Of a stretch of 64,000 bases of DNA, positions 36,966 to 46,708 are shown in pieces. How positions within the stretch are numbered: the first letter of the stretch is position 1; every line of letters starts with the position of its first letter. This stretch comes from Mesorhizobium sp. NFR06. GTDB taxonomy: Bacteria; Pseudomonadota; Alphaproteobacteria; Rhizobiales; Rhizobiaceae. The position numbers were made by a program, and so were the translations under genes. Under the pieces are notes generated by a model that saw nothing but the letters and a program-made list of their open reading frames with translations, was not told the origin of the DNA and searched no databases. Location: positions 1 to 64,000 of the forward strand of contig NZ_FOVT01000018.1 in NCBI RefSeq assembly GCF_900115245.1. Reading direction: 5' to 3'.

Positions 36966-37964
36966 TCAGGCCGCCTTCGACATCGATTTATGCACGTCGG
37001 CGAGGATCTCGAAGGAGCGCACGCGCGCCGCGTGGTCGAAGCACTGCGCCGTCACCATCAATTCGTCGGCGCCGGTGCGGCTTATGAAGGCGTCGATGCC
37101 CTGGCGCACCGTTTCCGGCGAGCCGACTACGGCGCAGGACAGCGCCTGGGCGAGCATGGTTTTGGCGGCGGGATCGAGATCGCGATCGTAATGTTCGACC
37201 GGCGGCGGCAATTGCCCGGGCCGGCCGCTGCGCAGGTTGACGAAGGCCTGCTGCAGCGAGCTGAACAGCAGCTTGGCCTCGGCATCCGTCGGCGCGGCAA
37301 AGACATTGAGGCCGAGCATCACATAGGGCTTGTCGAGCTGCGCCGAGGGCTGGAAGCGCGTGCGGTAGACCTCAAGCGCATGGTCCAGCTCGGCCGGCGC
37401 GAAATGCGAGGCGAAAGCGTAAGGCAGGCCAAGCAATGCGGCGAGCTGCGCGCCGTAGAGGCTGGAGCCGAGGATCCAGACCGGCACGTCCTGGCCTTCG
37501 CCGGGCACGGCGCGGATGCGCTGGCCCTCCTCGGCCGGCTGGAAGTAGCCCATCAGCTCGACCACGTCCTGCGGGAAGTTGTCGGCGCTTTCGAGATTGC
37601 GGCGCAAGGCCCTTGCGGTGAGCATGTCGGTGCCCGGGGCGCGGCCGAGGCCGAGGTCGATGCGGCCGGGAAAAAGCGCGGCCAGCGTGCCGAATTGCTC
37701 TGCGATCACCAGCGGCGCATGGTTGGGCAGCATGATGCCGCCGGCGCCGACGCGGATGGTCCTGGTGCCGCCGGCGACATGAGCGATCGCGACGGAAGTC
37801 GCCGCGCTGGCGATGCCCGGCATGTTGTGGTGCTCGGCCAGCCAGTAGCGCGTATAGCCCAGCCGCTCGGCATGGCGGGCAAGGTCGAGCGAATTGGCAA
37901 GCGACTGCGAAGCGTTGCTGCCTTGCGTGATCGGCGACAGGTCGAGAACCGAAAGGGCCGTCAT
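36966..37964 (-). CDS. Luciferase-like (LLM class) flavin-dependent monooxygenase
   Basis: 332 residues, TIM-barrel bacterial luciferase family. It begins [13 protein letters not shown] and shows the [20 protein letters not shown] segment and [19 protein letters not shown] for flavin binding, with [14 protein letters not shown]. It probably oxidises a small organic molecule with reduced FMN and O2. Its ATG lies four bases upstream of the end of the N-acetyltransferase gene, so the two belong to one unit. Substrate unknown. Confidence 0.9.
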   Translation of the reverse strand: MTALSVLDLSPITQGSNASQSLANSLDLARHAERLGYTRYWLAEHHNMPGIASAATSVAIAHVAGGTRTIRVGAGGIMLPNHAPLVIAEQFGTLAALFPGRIDLGLGRAPGTDMLTARALRRNLESADNFPQDVVELMGYFQPAEEGQRIRAVPGEGQDVPVWILGSSLYGAQLAALLGLPYAFASHFAPAELDHALEVYRTRFQPSAQLDKPYVMLGLNVFAAPTDAEAKLLFSSLQQAFVNLRSGRPGQLPPPVEHYDRDLDPAAKTMLAQALSCAVVGSPETVRQGIDAFISRTGADELMVTAQCFDHAARVRSFEILADVHKSMSKAA

Positions 37965-37967
37965 GGG

Positions 37968-38786
37968 TCAGGTCTCCACGATGCGTTTTTGCCGCAGCCT
38001 TGCCTCGAACGCGGCGCGGTCGGGAATGACGATGGCGAGCTGGTTCTCCAGCACGTCGGCGAGTTCGGCCGCCGTCGCGATCTCGCGCTGCTCGCTGCGG
38101 CCGCCGGCATGATGCGTCGACAGCCGGTTGTTGCGCAGCGCGTAGCGGCGGTCGGGCAGGGCGAGCGCGGCGACCAGGGTCGACAGGAAATGCGAGCTCG
38201 GATGCGTCGACAGGAAATGGCTGCTGACCAGATAATCGACCTCGTAGGCCTGCTGCATGTCGAAGCGGTAGAGCGTGCGCCAATCACCGCCGATATTGGC
38301 CTGCAGCCGGAATTGGTCACCTGTTGCAATCAGGCGGAAGGTTTCATGCGGCGTCTGCTGCTCAAGTCTGGGCTCCAGCAGCAGCGGCGCCGTCAGCGTC
38401 AGGCCGCCGAAACCGACATCGGCGATGTAGGTGCGGCCGCCAAGCTCGATGCGCAGCAGCATGTGGCTGCGCGCGGTAATGGCGTCATCCGGCTGGCCCC
38501 ACAGCACGCGGGCGGCAAGCCCGCTGACCGTGAAGCCAAGCGTCTTCAGCGCATGCATGAAGATGAGGTTGTGCTCGAAGCAATAGCCGCCGCGGCCCCG
38601 GCTTAAGATCTTGTCCTGCAGCGAAGCCAGGTCGAGCCCGACCGAAACGCCCATCAAGGCATCGATATTCTCGAACGGGATCGCCCGCGGGTGGGTGGCA
38701 TGCAGCGCCTGCAGCGTGGCGAGCGAAGGGTCGGTCGGTCCGGCGTGACCGATGCGGGCGAAATAGCCATCGAGATCTAAGCTCAT
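37968..38786 (-). CDS. nat: Arylamine N-acetyltransferase
   Basis: About 272 residues. It moves acetyl from acetyl-CoA to aromatic amines or hydrazines. The Cys-His-Asp triad is visible: [17 protein letters not shown] and [10 protein letters not shown]-terminal landmarks are [17 protein letters not shown]. The start [13 protein letters not shown] matches family N-termini; earlier frames would overlap the neighbouring permease gene. A nine-codon tandem duplication produces SSHFLSTHP followed by SSHFLST, at 38179-38220, which is unusual within this fold. It is followed after three bases by the luciferase-like gene. Confidence 0.92.
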   Translation of the reverse strand: MSLDLDGYFARIGHAGPTDPSLATLQALHATHPRAIPFENIDALMGVSVGLDLASLQDKILSRGRGGYCFEHNLIFMHALKTLGFTVSGLAARVLWGQPDDAITARSHMLLRIELGGRTYIADVGFGGLTLTAPLLLEPRLEQQTPHETFRLIATGDQFRLQANIGGDWRTLYRFDMQQAYEVDYLVSSHFLSTHPSSHFLSTLVAALALPDRRYALRNNRLSTHHAGGRSEQREIATAAELADVLENQLAIVIPDRAAFEARLRQKRIVET

Positions 38787-38874
38787 GCGGGCAGGGTCCG
38801 GCTTGACCGGTCCGATATAGGCACTCGCCATCGGCACCGCAAACAAGGGGCGGGGTTCGAGATTGGGCCAGGCG

Positions 38875-40044
38875 TCAAGGCGCGGATTGGTGGTTATTCT
38901 CGACCGGCTCGTCGTCAACGACGGCGGTATGTTGCGCCGCGAGGAAGTTGCCGACCGGGGTCAGACTTTCGAAATGGTCGCAGAAGACCTTGATCACCAC
39001 CAGCAGCGGCACCGCCATCAGCGCGCCGACGAAGCCCCACAGCCATGACCAGAAGGCGATGGCGATGAAGATCGCCACCGCGTTGATCTCGAGGCGGCGC
39101 CCGACAATCGTCGGCGTCACGAACTGGCCTTCGACGATGTCGCACAACACCACGAAAGCCGGCGCCAGCAGCGCGTAGGAGATTGAATCGAAGCTGATCA
39201 GCGCAATGGCTGCGACCAAGAGGACGGTCATCAGCGCGCCGACATAGGGCAGGAAATTGAGCAACGCCGCCGTCGCCCCCCAGACCAGCGGATTGGGCAT
39301 GCCCAGCCCCCACAAACCCAGCCCGATCACCGTGCCGAGGCCGGCGTTGATGACGGAAACCGTGAGCAGGTAGTGCGAGATTTCGCGCTCGACGTCATAG
39401 ACGACGCGCAACGCCCGCTTCTTCTTGGTGAGGCTGGTGAAGGACTGGACGATCTTCTCATAGAACAGCGTGCCCGAGGCGAGCAGGAACAGCGACAGCA
39501 CGAAGACGATGGTGATCGAGGTGCCGGCTTCGATGATGTTGCTGGCGGCCGTGGACAGCATGCCGGAAGGCGCCACCGAGACCCGCTGCACGCCCGGCTC
39601 CTGCGATGTCTCGGTCAGCGCTTCCAATTGATGCGAGAGATCCATCACCCGCTCGAGCGGTCGCTTGAACGGCGCCAGCCGCTCGGTGAGCTGCTGGCCG
39701 ATCGAGTAACTGTTGTTGATGAGATCGATGACCGGGCCGCTGAGCAGGTAGCCGGCGCTGACAAAGACGAAGATGGAAAACAGCACCAGGAGCGTCGCCG
39801 AAACCACCTCCGGAATGCCGCGCTTGCGCAGGAAGCGCACGATCGGCGTCAGCATCAGCGCCAGCAGGAAGGCAAGCACCACCGGCATGAAGAAGGCGCG
39901 GGCCAAATAAAGCGCGGCGGTCGTCATTAGAATGAACATGCCGATCACCAGCGACCGCATCAGGTGCATGTCCGCCCAGGCATCGGCGCGCGGATCAGGG
40001 CTTTCGGCAACGCTCGCGCCCGAAGCGATCGGTTCGGCCTTCAT
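38875..40044 (-). CDS. AI-2E family transporter (YdiK/PerM type)
   Basis: 389 residues with about eight hydrophobic segments: [63 protein letters not shown], and the family motif [17 protein letters not shown] near the last helices. Members export varied small molecules or ions; the autoinducer-2 link is historic and not shown here. About 90 bases separate it from nat on the same strand. Confidence 0.92.
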   Translation of the reverse strand: MKAEPIASGASVAESPDPRADAWADMHLMRSLVIGMFILMTTAALYLARAFFMPVVLAFLLALMLTPIVRFLRKRGIPEVVSATLLVLFSIFVFVSAGYLLSGPVIDLINNSYSIGQQLTERLAPFKRPLERVMDLSHQLEALTETSQEPGVQRVSVAPSGMLSTAASNIIEAGTSITIVFVLSLFLLASGTLFYEKIVQSFTSLTKKKRALRVVYDVEREISHYLLTVSVINAGLGTVIGLGLWGLGMPNPLVWGATAALLNFLPYVGALMTVLLVAAIALISFDSISYALLAPAFVVLCDIVEGQFVTPTIVGRRLEINAVAIFIAIAFWSWLWGFVGALMAVPLLVVIKVFCDHFESLTPVGNFLAAQHTAVVDDEPVENNHQSAP

Positions 40045-40142
40045 CGGTTCCCCTCAAGGGCACCGCAACCGGTGCAATCGTCGGGAGAACGTACTCGCCG
40101 CGCCAAGGTTCCGTTAGCCGGTGATCACGCAAGCTCCGTGCC

Positions 40143-41204
40143 TCAACCGGCCGGCACCGCCGCTGCGGCTACAGCCTTCGCTACCTCCTTGCGCACGATC
40201 GGCGCCACCTTGGTGCCGTAGAGCTCGATCGCCTTCATGATCTTGGCATGCGGCATGGTGCCGATCGCCATCTGCAGCAGGAAGCGGTCGTTGCCGAAGA
40301 TCCTGTGCTGGGCGACGATCTTTTCCGCCACCTGCTCGGGATTGCCGACGAACAAGGCGCCGCTGGGGCCCCGCGCGTGGTCGAAATGCGCCCGCGAGGT
40401 CGGGCCCCAGCCGCGCTCGCGGCCGATGCGGTTCATCACCTCGGCCTGCGGTCCGTAGAAATCGTCAGCCGCCTGCTCGGTCGTCTCGGCAATGAAGCCG
40501 TGCACGTTGAGGCTGGTGGCGAGGCTGGCCGGGTCGTTGCCGCCGCGGCGCGCCGCCTCGCGATAGATCTCGAACAGTGGCGCGAAACGCGCCGGCTCGC
40601 CGCCGATGATGGCCAGCGCCAGCGGCAGGCCGAGCACGCCGGCGCGGGCGGCGGATTGCGGCGTTCCGCCGATGGCGATCCAGATCGGCAATTTTTCCTG
40701 GAGCGGGCGCGGATAGACGCCGCGACCGTTGATCGGTGCGCGCAGCTTGCCCTGCCACGTCACGTTCACCTGATCGCGGATCGCGAGCAACAGGTCGAGC
40801 TTTTCGGCGAAGAGCTCGTCATAGTCCTCGAGATTGTAGCCGAACAGCGGGAAGGATTCGATGAAGGAACCGCGTCCGGCCATGATCTCGGCGCGACCGT
40901 TGGATAAGAGGTCGAGTGTCGCGAATTGCTGGAAGACGCGCACCGGATCGTCGGAGGAGAGCACGGTGACCGCGCTGGTGAGGCGGATGCGATTCGTGCG
41001 CTCGGCCGCAGCCGCCAGCGCCACGACCGGCGCCGAGGCGGCGTAGTCGGGGCGGTGATGTTCGCCGAGGCCGAACACGTCGAGGCCGACCTGGTCGGCC
41101 AGCTCTATTTCCTCGATGAGGTTGTGCAGCCGCTCATGCGGGCCGATCGCGCCGGGACCCGGCTCCGGGCTGACATCGGCGAAAGTGTAAAGACCGAGTT
41201 CCAT
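40143..41204 (-). CDS. Luciferase-like (LLM class) flavin-dependent oxidoreductase
   Basis: 353 residues, second luciferase-family protein in the window but of another subgroup. It begins [16 protein letters not shown], with [43 protein letters not shown], and [21 protein letters not shown]. The C-terminal [22 protein letters not shown] motif is the usual flavin phosphate region. It should use reduced FMN and O2 or F420-like cofactors on an unknown substrate. It stands alone, with the permease gene about 100 bases downstream. Confidence 0.9.
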   Translation of the reverse strand: MELGLYTFADVSPEPGPGAIGPHERLHNLIEEIELADQVGLDVFGLGEHHRPDYAASAPVVALAAAAERTNRIRLTSAVTVLSSDDPVRVFQQFATLDLLSNGRAEIMAGRGSFIESFPLFGYNLEDYDELFAEKLDLLLAIRDQVNVTWQGKLRAPINGRGVYPRPLQEKLPIWIAIGGTPQSAARAGVLGLPLALAIIGGEPARFAPLFEIYREAARRGGNDPASLATSLNVHGFIAETTEQAADDFYGPQAEVMNRIGRERGWGPTSRAHFDHARGPSGALFVGNPEQVAEKIVAQHRIFGNDRFLLQMAIGTMPHAKIMKAIELYGTKVAPIVRKEVAKAVAAAAVPAG

Positions 41205-41436
41205 CTGGTTGCATCCTGAAGGTGTTCATGTGGGTGTCGCTTGTCGGCGCTAGAGGTAACCATATGCCTTGCCGCCTGCCAGAGGTGCGATCTGTGAACA
41301 GTGCATCACGCGTTGCCGCAGCGTATCCCTGCGGCAACAAGCCCGTTTTTTTCATGGCTGGCATACCGTTTTGGCGCTTGAATTCGCCGCTTTCGCGCGT
41401 ATGTAAGCGTCGCGAATAGACTGCAGGGAAGTGGAC

Positions 41437-41865
41437 TTGGCTATCTACAGGGAAAAAGACATTTTCGAGCGGCGCAATGCCGCGAACGAGGCAAAGAAGG
41501 CGCTGCTCGAGCGCTTCAAGGCGAAGCCGGCGGCGGATGATCCGGCCGTGCAGGCCCGCCAGGCCGAACGCAAGGCGATCCTTGAGGCCCGCGCCATCCG
41601 CGAGGCCGAAAAGGCAAGAGTGAAGCAGGAGAAGCTGGCGCGTGAAGCGGCCGAAAAGGCCGAGCGCGACGCGCTTGCTGCGGCGGCGCGTCGTGCTGCT
41701 GAAGCAGCGGCGGCCGAAGAGGCCAAGCGCCGCGAAGCCGAGGAAGCCGAGCGCATTGCGGTCGAGCTTGCCAATGAGGCTGCGCGCAAGGCCAAGCGTG
41801 ACGCACGCTACGCCGCGCGCAAGTCGCGCGTCGGCAGGACCCCTCCGGGCTTCTCCGCCCGCTAA
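41437..41865 (+). CDS. DUF6481 family Ala/Lys/Glu-rich coiled-coil protein
   Basis: About 142 residues, almost entirely charged and Ala-rich helix: DIFERRNAANEAKKALLERF is the conserved start, then long runs of EAAEKAERDALAAAARRAAE. The whole chain should form a coiled coil, with a basic tail (AKRDARYAARKSR). Function is unknown; it is common in Rhizobiales. A TTG six bases after AGGGAA is the best start by spacing. A GTG two codons earlier is adjacent to that site and less likely. Confidence 0.8.
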   Translation: MAIYREKDIFERRNAANEAKKALLERFKAKPAADDPAVQARQAERKAILEARAIREAEKARVKQEKLAREAAEKAERDALAAAARRAAEAAAAEEAKRREAEEAERIAVELANEAARKAKRDARYAARKSRVGRTPPGFSAR

Positions 41866-42048
41866 TGTATGTCGCCCAGAAGCGCGCAGCGGTTCTGGGA
41901 CAACGACATGCATCGAGACAACGGCTTAAGGCGCGTCGCCTGACTCCGTGTCAGGCGCGATGCGCTCAAGTTCGGGTTCGTTGGAGAATTGTTCAGGGTC
42001 GCCGAAAGCGGCCCTGAACGTGTTTGCGCTTGCGGACAGTTAGTGGAC

Positions 42049-42119
42049 AGCATTTCACCGCCTCATGGCAACGGCGAAACGCTTCATCTCTTTGTTCTGA
42101 CGCAAGTCCTGACGGGCGA
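42049..42119 (+). repeat. Interspersed repeat, copy 2 (truncated)
   Basis: AGCATTTCACCG, AACGGCGAAACGCTTCATCTC, TTTGTTCTGACGCAAGTCCTGACGG match the repeat at 24635-24738, but the right end with GCTCTA is missing. It lies just downstream of the sugE stop on the other strand. Confidence 0.7.
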
Positions 42120-42125
42120 CACGCG

Positions 42126-42440
42126 TTAGGCGACCAGTTTCAGGCCGACGATGCCGCAGACGATCAGGCCGATGCAGGCGAGCCTGACAACGGTCGCGGG
42201 TTCGCCGAGCAGCCAGATGCCAAGCAGCGCCGTGCCGACAGTGCCGATGCCGGTCCACACCGCATAGGCCGTGCCGACGGGCAGTGCCTTCAGCGCCAGG
42301 CCGAGCAGGCCGAGACTGACGATCATCGAGGCAATCGTGAGAAGGGTCGCTAGCGGCTTGGAGAAGCCGTCGGTATATTTGAGGCCGATCGCCCAGCCGA
42401 TCTCGAACAGGCCGGCGAAGAAAAGAAAGATCCAGGACAT
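42126..42440 (-). CDS. sugE: SugE/Gdx small multidrug resistance family guanidinium exporter
   Basis: 104 residues with four helices. The signature Glu is in the first helix: [18 protein letters not shown], and the SugE/Gdx [11 protein letters not shown] segment follows. [22 protein letters not shown] is the family central motif. Gdx proteins are dimeric dual-topology antiporters that swap protons for guanidinium; the riboswitch upstream supports that role over a quaternary ammonium pump. The ATG has GGAG eight bases upstream. Open frame further upstream runs through the riboswitch and is not coding. Confidence 0.95.
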   Translation of the reverse strand: MSWIFLFFAGLFEIGWAIGLKYTDGFSKPLATLLTIASMIVSLGLLGLALKALPVGTAYAVWTGIGTVGTALLGIWLLGEPATVVRLACIGLIVCGIVGLKLVA

Positions 42441-42484
42441 CAAATACACTCCGTCATTCCGGCATCGGTTGCGATGCTCGGTGT

Positions 42485-42533
42485 GGCGGGTCGTCCCGGC
42501 CGGTTGTTTCGGGGAAGCGAGGTCGTCCTCGGC
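42485..42533 (-). promoter_or_regulatory. Guanidine-II (mini-ykkC) riboswitch upstream of sugE
   Basis: On the minus strand two short hairpins stand in tandem, both closed on the loop ACGA: CGAGG-ACGA-CCTCG (42518-42531) and CGGG-ACGA-CCCG (42487-42498), with a 19-base linker. Tandem stems with ACGR loops define the guanidine-II riboswitch. The second hairpin ends about 45 bases before the sugE ATG, so ligand binding likely exposes the GGAG site. The gene it controls is exactly the expected guanidinium exporter. Confidence 0.88.
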
Positions 42534-42639
42534 GCTTTGACATAGGAAGCCCTGCTCGCCGATCAACAAAACACCGGCAGCATTGGCCATGCCGCCGGTT
42601 CAGAGCCTGCATTGAGCCGGATCGACCGAATTCGGTCGC

Positions 42640-42765
42640 CTACTTTTCCTTGATTCGCATCGCCTTGACCGGCGGCGCCTTCGGAGCCGGGGCCGCGGCG
42701 GGCTTCTTGGCGTCCTTCTTCGGCTTGCGGGCTTCCTTGCCCGCCTTCATCGCACCTTTAGCCAT
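42640..42765 (-). CDS. Small Lys/Ala/Pro-rich basic protein (41 aa)
   Basis: The chain starts MAKGAMKAGKEARKPKKD and continues with Ala-Pro-Lys repeats to KAMRIKEK, strongly basic and probably disordered. A strong ribosome-binding site, GGAGGAA, lies six bases before this ATG, so the 19 extra codons upstream are not needed. I recognise no family; a role in nucleic acid binding is only a guess from charge. Confidence 0.7.
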   Translation of the reverse strand: MAKGAMKAGKEARKPKKDAKKPAAAPAPKAPPVKAMRIKEK

Positions 42766-42997
42766 GATTCGTTCCTCCGATTTTGGGCATGTAAATGAAA
42801 CAAGAGAAACGGCGGACCGCAAGAGCCGTTCGCCGCTTCGAGAGCCGGCTAGCCGGATGTCAACCGATTTCCCGTCGACATGCCCGTGCGAAAGTCGCTG
42901 ACGTCGCTTGAACTTCGCGCCGGCCGCGCAATGTCTGTGGAGCTTCGGCCGGCGGGTCGCTAAGCTCGGGGCGTATCGGGCATGGCCGGGAGATCGG

Positions 42998-43957
42998 ATG
43001 GCAGGGCATTCCGGGTCGAGACGAGTGATCTACGCCGCGCTTGCCGGCAACCTGGCGATCGCGCTGACCAAATTCGCGGCGGCAGCCTTTACCGGTTCGT
43101 CCGCCATGCTGTCGGAAGGCGTGCATTCGCTGGTCGACACCGGCAACGGCGCGCTGCTGCTCTATGGCATGCACCGCGCCGCGCGGCCGCCCGATCGCGC
43201 GCATCCGCTCGGTCACGGGCGCGAGCTCTATTTCTGGAGTTTTATCGTCGCGCTTCTGGTGTTCGCGCTCGGCGCCGGCGTGTCCTTCTATGAAGGCGTC
43301 ATCCACATCATGGCGCCTGAGCCGGTCGTCGACGCCAAGATCAACTACATCGTGCTTGGTTTCTCCTTCCTGTTCGAGGGCAGCTCCTGGCTGGTGGCGC
43401 TGAAAGAGTTTCGTCAGCAGAAAGGCAAGCAGGGGTGGCTGCAGGCCGTGCAATCGAGCAAGGATCCGAGCGTCTACACGGTGTTGTTCGAGGATAGCGC
43501 CGCACTGCTTGGCCTGGTCGTTGCGTTCGCTGGCATCCTCGCATCCGAGCTGCTGGAAATTCCCGAGCTCGACGGCGTGGGCTCGATCGGCATCGCAATC
43601 ATTCTTGGCGCCACCGCTATCTTTCTCGCGCGCGAGAGCAAGGGGCTGCTTATGGGCGAGCCCGCCTCTCCTGAAGTGCAGCGCAAGGTTCTGGCGATCG
43701 CCGAGCAGGATCCCGCGGTGCAGCGGGCGAACGGCATATTGAGCGTTCACATCGGTCCGGAGGAAATCGTGGCGGGCCTCAGCATCGAGTTCGAGGACCA
43801 TCTGACTGCGCCGGAGATCGAGGCCTGCGTCGAGCGCCTGGAGGCGCGGTTGAAACAGGAGATGCCGGAGATCGCCAGGCTGTTCGTCAAGCCGCAGGCC
43901 ACTGGTACATGGGAGCTGCGGCGAAAGGCCATCGCAGAGGCATCGGAAGAGGGCTAG
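42998..43957 (+). CDS. Cation diffusion facilitator family transporter
   Basis: About 319 residues. Five or six helices carry the CDF metal site: SSAMLSEGVHSLVDTGNGALL in helix 2 and the later LFEDSAALLGLVVAF in helix 5, which should bind divalent metal ions such as Zn or Fe. The His-Pro loop HPLGHGRELYFWSF is also typical. A C-terminal cytoplasmic domain (VHIGPEEIVAGLSIEFED) follows. It probably exports divalent cations with proton exchange. The ATG after GGGAG is preferred over longer upstream frames. Confidence 0.92.
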   Translation: MAGHSGSRRVIYAALAGNLAIALTKFAAAAFTGSSAMLSEGVHSLVDTGNGALLLYGMHRAARPPDRAHPLGHGRELYFWSFIVALLVFALGAGVSFYEGVIHIMAPEPVVDAKINYIVLGFSFLFEGSSWLVALKEFRQQKGKQGWLQAVQSSKDPSVYTVLFEDSAALLGLVVAFAGILASELLEIPELDGVGSIGIAIILGATAIFLARESKGLLMGEPASPEVQRKVLAIAEQDPAVQRANGILSVHIGPEEIVAGLSIEFEDHLTAPEIEACVERLEARLKQEMPEIARLFVKPQATGTWELRRKAIAEASEEG

Positions 43958-43991
43958 GCTTAACGCCGCGAACCCGTAAGGAGAAAAACTC

Positions 43992-44396
43992 ATGAAGATC
44001 GACGGCGGGTGCCATTGCGGCGCCATCACCTATGAGGCGGAGGTCGATCCCGAAAAGACCTCGATCTGCCATTGCACGGATTGCCAGAAACTCACCGGCA
44101 CCGCGTTCCGGGTGACTGTTCCTGCATCGGAAAGCGACTACAGGATCACCAGCGGCACGCCCAAGGTCTACATCAAGACTGGATCGAGCGGCGCCAAACG
44201 CGCGCAAGCCTTCTGCGGCGACTGCGGATCGCATCTCTATGCCACGTCCGTGGGAGACGGACCGAAAATCTACGGCATCAGGGTCGGTACGGCGCGTCAG
44301 CGCCAGCAACTCGTCCCGAAAAAGCAGGTTTGGCACCGCTCGGCATTGCATTGGTTGCCAGAATTCGAAGGCATGACCACCGTTGAGGGTCAGTAG
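43992..44396 (+). CDS. GFA family protein (glutathione-dependent formaldehyde-activating fold)
   Basis: 134 residues of the zinc-binding Mss4-like fold. The Cys pairs are GGCHCGAITYEA, CHCTDCQKLTGTAF and AFCGDCGSHLYA. Gfa itself helps form S-hydroxymethylglutathione, but most relatives have no known reaction. AAGGAG precedes the ATG. It follows the cation exporter by 35 bases on the same strand and converges with rmuC. Confidence 0.9.
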   Translation: MKIDGGCHCGAITYEAEVDPEKTSICHCTDCQKLTGTAFRVTVPASESDYRITSGTPKVYIKTGSSGAKRAQAFCGDCGSHLYATSVGDGPKIYGIRVGTARQRQQLVPKKQVWHRSALHWLPEFEGMTTVEGQ

Positions 44397-44410
44397 CTAC
44401 TTGCGGCAGC

Positions 44411-45658
44411 TCAATCGTCGCCCTCGACGACGCGCAGCCTAAGCTGGCCCGTCTTGGAATCGGCCACGCGCGCGCCAGCCTCCACCTTGGCCGGCGGCGC
44501 CGCGGCTTCGCCTTCCGCGAATTCCAGCGCCTCGATCTTCTGGCTGCGCTTGGTGACCTTCGAAGTCGAAACCAGGATGTCGTCGATATCCTTGGCCGCC
44601 TGGCCGAAATGCGTCTGCAGGCGGCGCACGCGCTCGTCGACGCGCCCGACATCCTCCATCAGCCGTATGACCTCGCCCTGGATCAGATGCGCCTGCTCGC
44701 GCATGCGGGCGTCCTTCAGGATCGCCTGGATGACCTGGATCGACAGCATCAGCAGCGAGGGCGAGACGATGACGACGCGGGCGCGATGCGCCTTTTGCAC
44801 CACCGCCTCGAAATTCTCGTGGATCTCGGCGAACACCGATTCCGACGGCACGAACATGAAAGCGGTGTCCTGGGTCTCGCCCTGGATCAGGTATTTTTCC
44901 GCGATATCGCGGATATGCACCTCGATGTCGCGGCGGAAGACCTGCGCCGCCACTTTCTGCATATCGGCGCCCTCGGCGGCGCGGATGGCATTCCAGGCTT
45001 CGAGCGGGAACTTGGCGTCGATGGCAAGCATCGGCGCGCCGTTCGGCATCCGCACCAGGCAGTCGGGCCGGCTGCCGTTGGAAAGGCTTGCCTGGAACTC
45101 GTAGGCGCCGTGCGGCAACCCATCGGCGACGATCGCCTCCATGCGCGACTGGCCGAAGGCGCCGCGCGTCTGCTTGTTGGACAGGATTGCCTGCAGCTGC
45201 ACGACCTGGCCGGCTAAAGACTGGATGTTGCCCTGCGCCGTGTCGATCACCGCCAGCCGCTCCTGTAGCTTGGCCAGGCTTTCATGCGTCGACTTGGTCT
45301 GCTCGGTCATCGTTTGGCCGAGGCGGCCGGTCATGGCGTCCAGTCGCTGCCCGAGCGACTGGGTGAGCTCGGCCTGCCTTGCTCCGAACACTTCGGCGAT
45401 CGCGCCCATGCGGCCCTGCATCTCTGCCTGCGCCTGCATGATGTCGGCCATCCTCGCCTCGGCATCGCGGGCATGGTCGGCGGCTTCGGCGGCTGCCGCC
45501 GCGCGCGCCCCGGCGGCGCTCCACAAGGCGACGACGAGCGCCACGAACAGCACAAGCAGGAGGATCGCACCGAAAGCCAACGCCTGGCCAAGCGTGATCG
45601 TGGTGGCGCCGAGCCGCGCGACAGGCTCGGAAAGGATGGTGGTCATGGTGTCGTTCAT
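44411..45658 (-). CDS. rmuC: DNA recombination protein RmuC
   Basis: About 415 residues. An N-terminal membrane helix (LAFGAILLLVLFVALVVAL) is followed by a long coiled coil (about 50-150) and the RmuC nuclease-like domain with LPHGAYEFQASLSNGSRPDCLVRMPNG, the IDAKFPLEAWNAI core and VIVSPSLLMLSIQVIQAIL. RmuC limits inversions and other rearrangements; related proteins share a PD-(D/E)xK-like core. The start MNDTMTTIL is preferred; an upstream frame adds eleven codons. Confidence 0.94.
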   Translation of the reverse strand: MNDTMTTILSEPVARLGATTITLGQALAFGAILLLVLFVALVVALWSAAGARAAAAAEAADHARDAEARMADIMQAQAEMQGRMGAIAEVFGARQAELTQSLGQRLDAMTGRLGQTMTEQTKSTHESLAKLQERLAVIDTAQGNIQSLAGQVVQLQAILSNKQTRGAFGQSRMEAIVADGLPHGAYEFQASLSNGSRPDCLVRMPNGAPMLAIDAKFPLEAWNAIRAAEGADMQKVAAQVFRRDIEVHIRDIAEKYLIQGETQDTAFMFVPSESVFAEIHENFEAVVQKAHRARVVIVSPSLLMLSIQVIQAILKDARMREQAHLIQGEVIRLMEDVGRVDERVRRLQTHFGQAAKDIDDILVSTSKVTKRSQKIEALEFAEGEAAAPPAKVEAGARVADSKTGQLRLRVVEGDD

Positions 45659-45761
45659 GCCGGCAGCATAACCGATTCGGCCTGCCGGCACAGATCAAAA
45701 CGTGAACGGCGTGCGCATGCCCCCGTTGACGCTTTTCTAACGACGTCTTAGGTGAGACGCC

Positions 45762-46292
45762 ATGTCGATCAAGCCGCTCATCATCCTTCCCGATCCCATC
45801 CTGCGCCAGGTTTCCAAGCCGGTGGAGCGCGTCGACGACGACCTGCGCAAGCTCGCCGACGACATGCTGGAGACCATGTATGACGCGCCGGGCATCGGCC
45901 TCGCGGCTATCCAGGTCGGCGAGCCGCGGCGGCTGTTGGTCATCGATCTTGCCAAGGAAGGCGAGCCGCCGGAGCCGCACGTCTTCATCAATCCGGAAAT
46001 CCTCGAAAGCGCCGACCAGCGTTCGGTCTATGAGGAAGGCTGCCTCTCGATCCCCGATTATTACGCCGAGGTCGAGCGCCCGGCTTCGGTGCGGGTGAAA
46101 TATCTCGACCGCGACGGCAAATTGCAGGAGATACAGGCAGAAGGGCTGATGGCCACCTGCCTGCAGCACGAGATCGACCATCTCAACGGCGTGCTGTTCA
46201 TCGACCACATCTCGAAGCTGAAGCGCGACATGGTGGTGAGGAAGTTCAAGAAGCTCGCCAAGGACAAGGCGCCGGGCAAGATGGTGGGCTAA
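45762..46292 (+). CDS. def: Peptide deformylase
   Basis: 176 residues. It removes the formyl group from new N-formylmethionine using a metal, usually Fe2+. The three motifs are intact: [19 protein letters not shown] with the Cys ligand, and [12 protein letters not shown] with the two His ligands and catalytic Glu. In many rhizobia def is followed directly by fmt; here about 1.1 kb of foreign-looking genes intervene. Confidence 0.98.
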   Translation: MSIKPLIILPDPILRQVSKPVERVDDDLRKLADDMLETMYDAPGIGLAAIQVGEPRRLLVIDLAKEGEPPEPHVFINPEILESADQRSVYEEGCLSIPDYYAEVERPASVRVKYLDRDGKLQEIQAEGLMATCLQHEIDHLNGVLFIDHISKLKRDMVVRKFKKLAKDKAPGKMVG

Positions 46293-46295
46293 GCC

Positions 46296-46553
46296 TTATT
46301 CGAGTAATCCGCGCAGAACCCAATCTTTCCCCAGTTCGATGGCTTTGGAACCCAATTCCAACGCAAGTGCGCGGGATTCTGGCGAGAATATTAGAATCGC
46401 GACTACGGCAAGTGCGAACAGCGGCGTGAGATAGATAGCGAATGCTCGCTCACTCCTTTTGGACAACTCGCCTTTCGTAAACTCCTCCTCAAGCGATCTG
46501 AACTCAGCGATTGGCGCACGGCGTGTCCCAAATGTCTTTTTGCGGGCTTTCAT
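46296..46553 (-). CDS. Small hypothetical single-pass membrane protein
   Basis: 85 residues. The basic N-terminus (MKARKKTFGTRRAP) precedes one membrane helix at about 41-58 (LTPLFALAVVAILIF) and an amphipathic C-terminal helix. No family recognised. Its codons are AT-richer than def and fmt beside it. It is convergent with def and divergent from the toxin-antitoxin pair. Confidence 0.6.
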   Translation of the reverse strand: MKARKKTFGTRRAPIAEFRSLEEEFTKGELSKRSERAFAIYLTPLFALAVVAILIFSPESRALALELGSKAIELGKDWVLRGLLE

Positions 46554-46677
46554 ATGAATGGCTCCGAGGAGGCAAGCGGCCGAATCATATGAAGGAAGGT
46601 ATTTGAACTTAGTTAACGATCAGTCCTCAGCGCAGCGAAAGCCCTTATTAAGCCCGGTTGAGTAGAGCATCTTGTCG

Positions 46678-46693
46678 TGATATCATGATATCA
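46678..46693. promoter_or_regulatory. 16-bp perfect palindrome upstream of the antitoxin gene
   Basis: TGATATCATGATATCA reads the same on both strands and lies 15 bases before the antitoxin GTG. Ribbon-helix-helix antitoxins repress their own operon through such sites, so this is the probable operator. Confidence 0.72.
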
Positions 46694-46708
46694 AATCGGA
46701 GGCTGGCC

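Noticed and set aside
42441-42590. Upstream extension of sugE by 50 codons
   Set aside because: The stretch folds as the two riboswitch hairpins and is followed by a proper ribosome-binding site and ATG.
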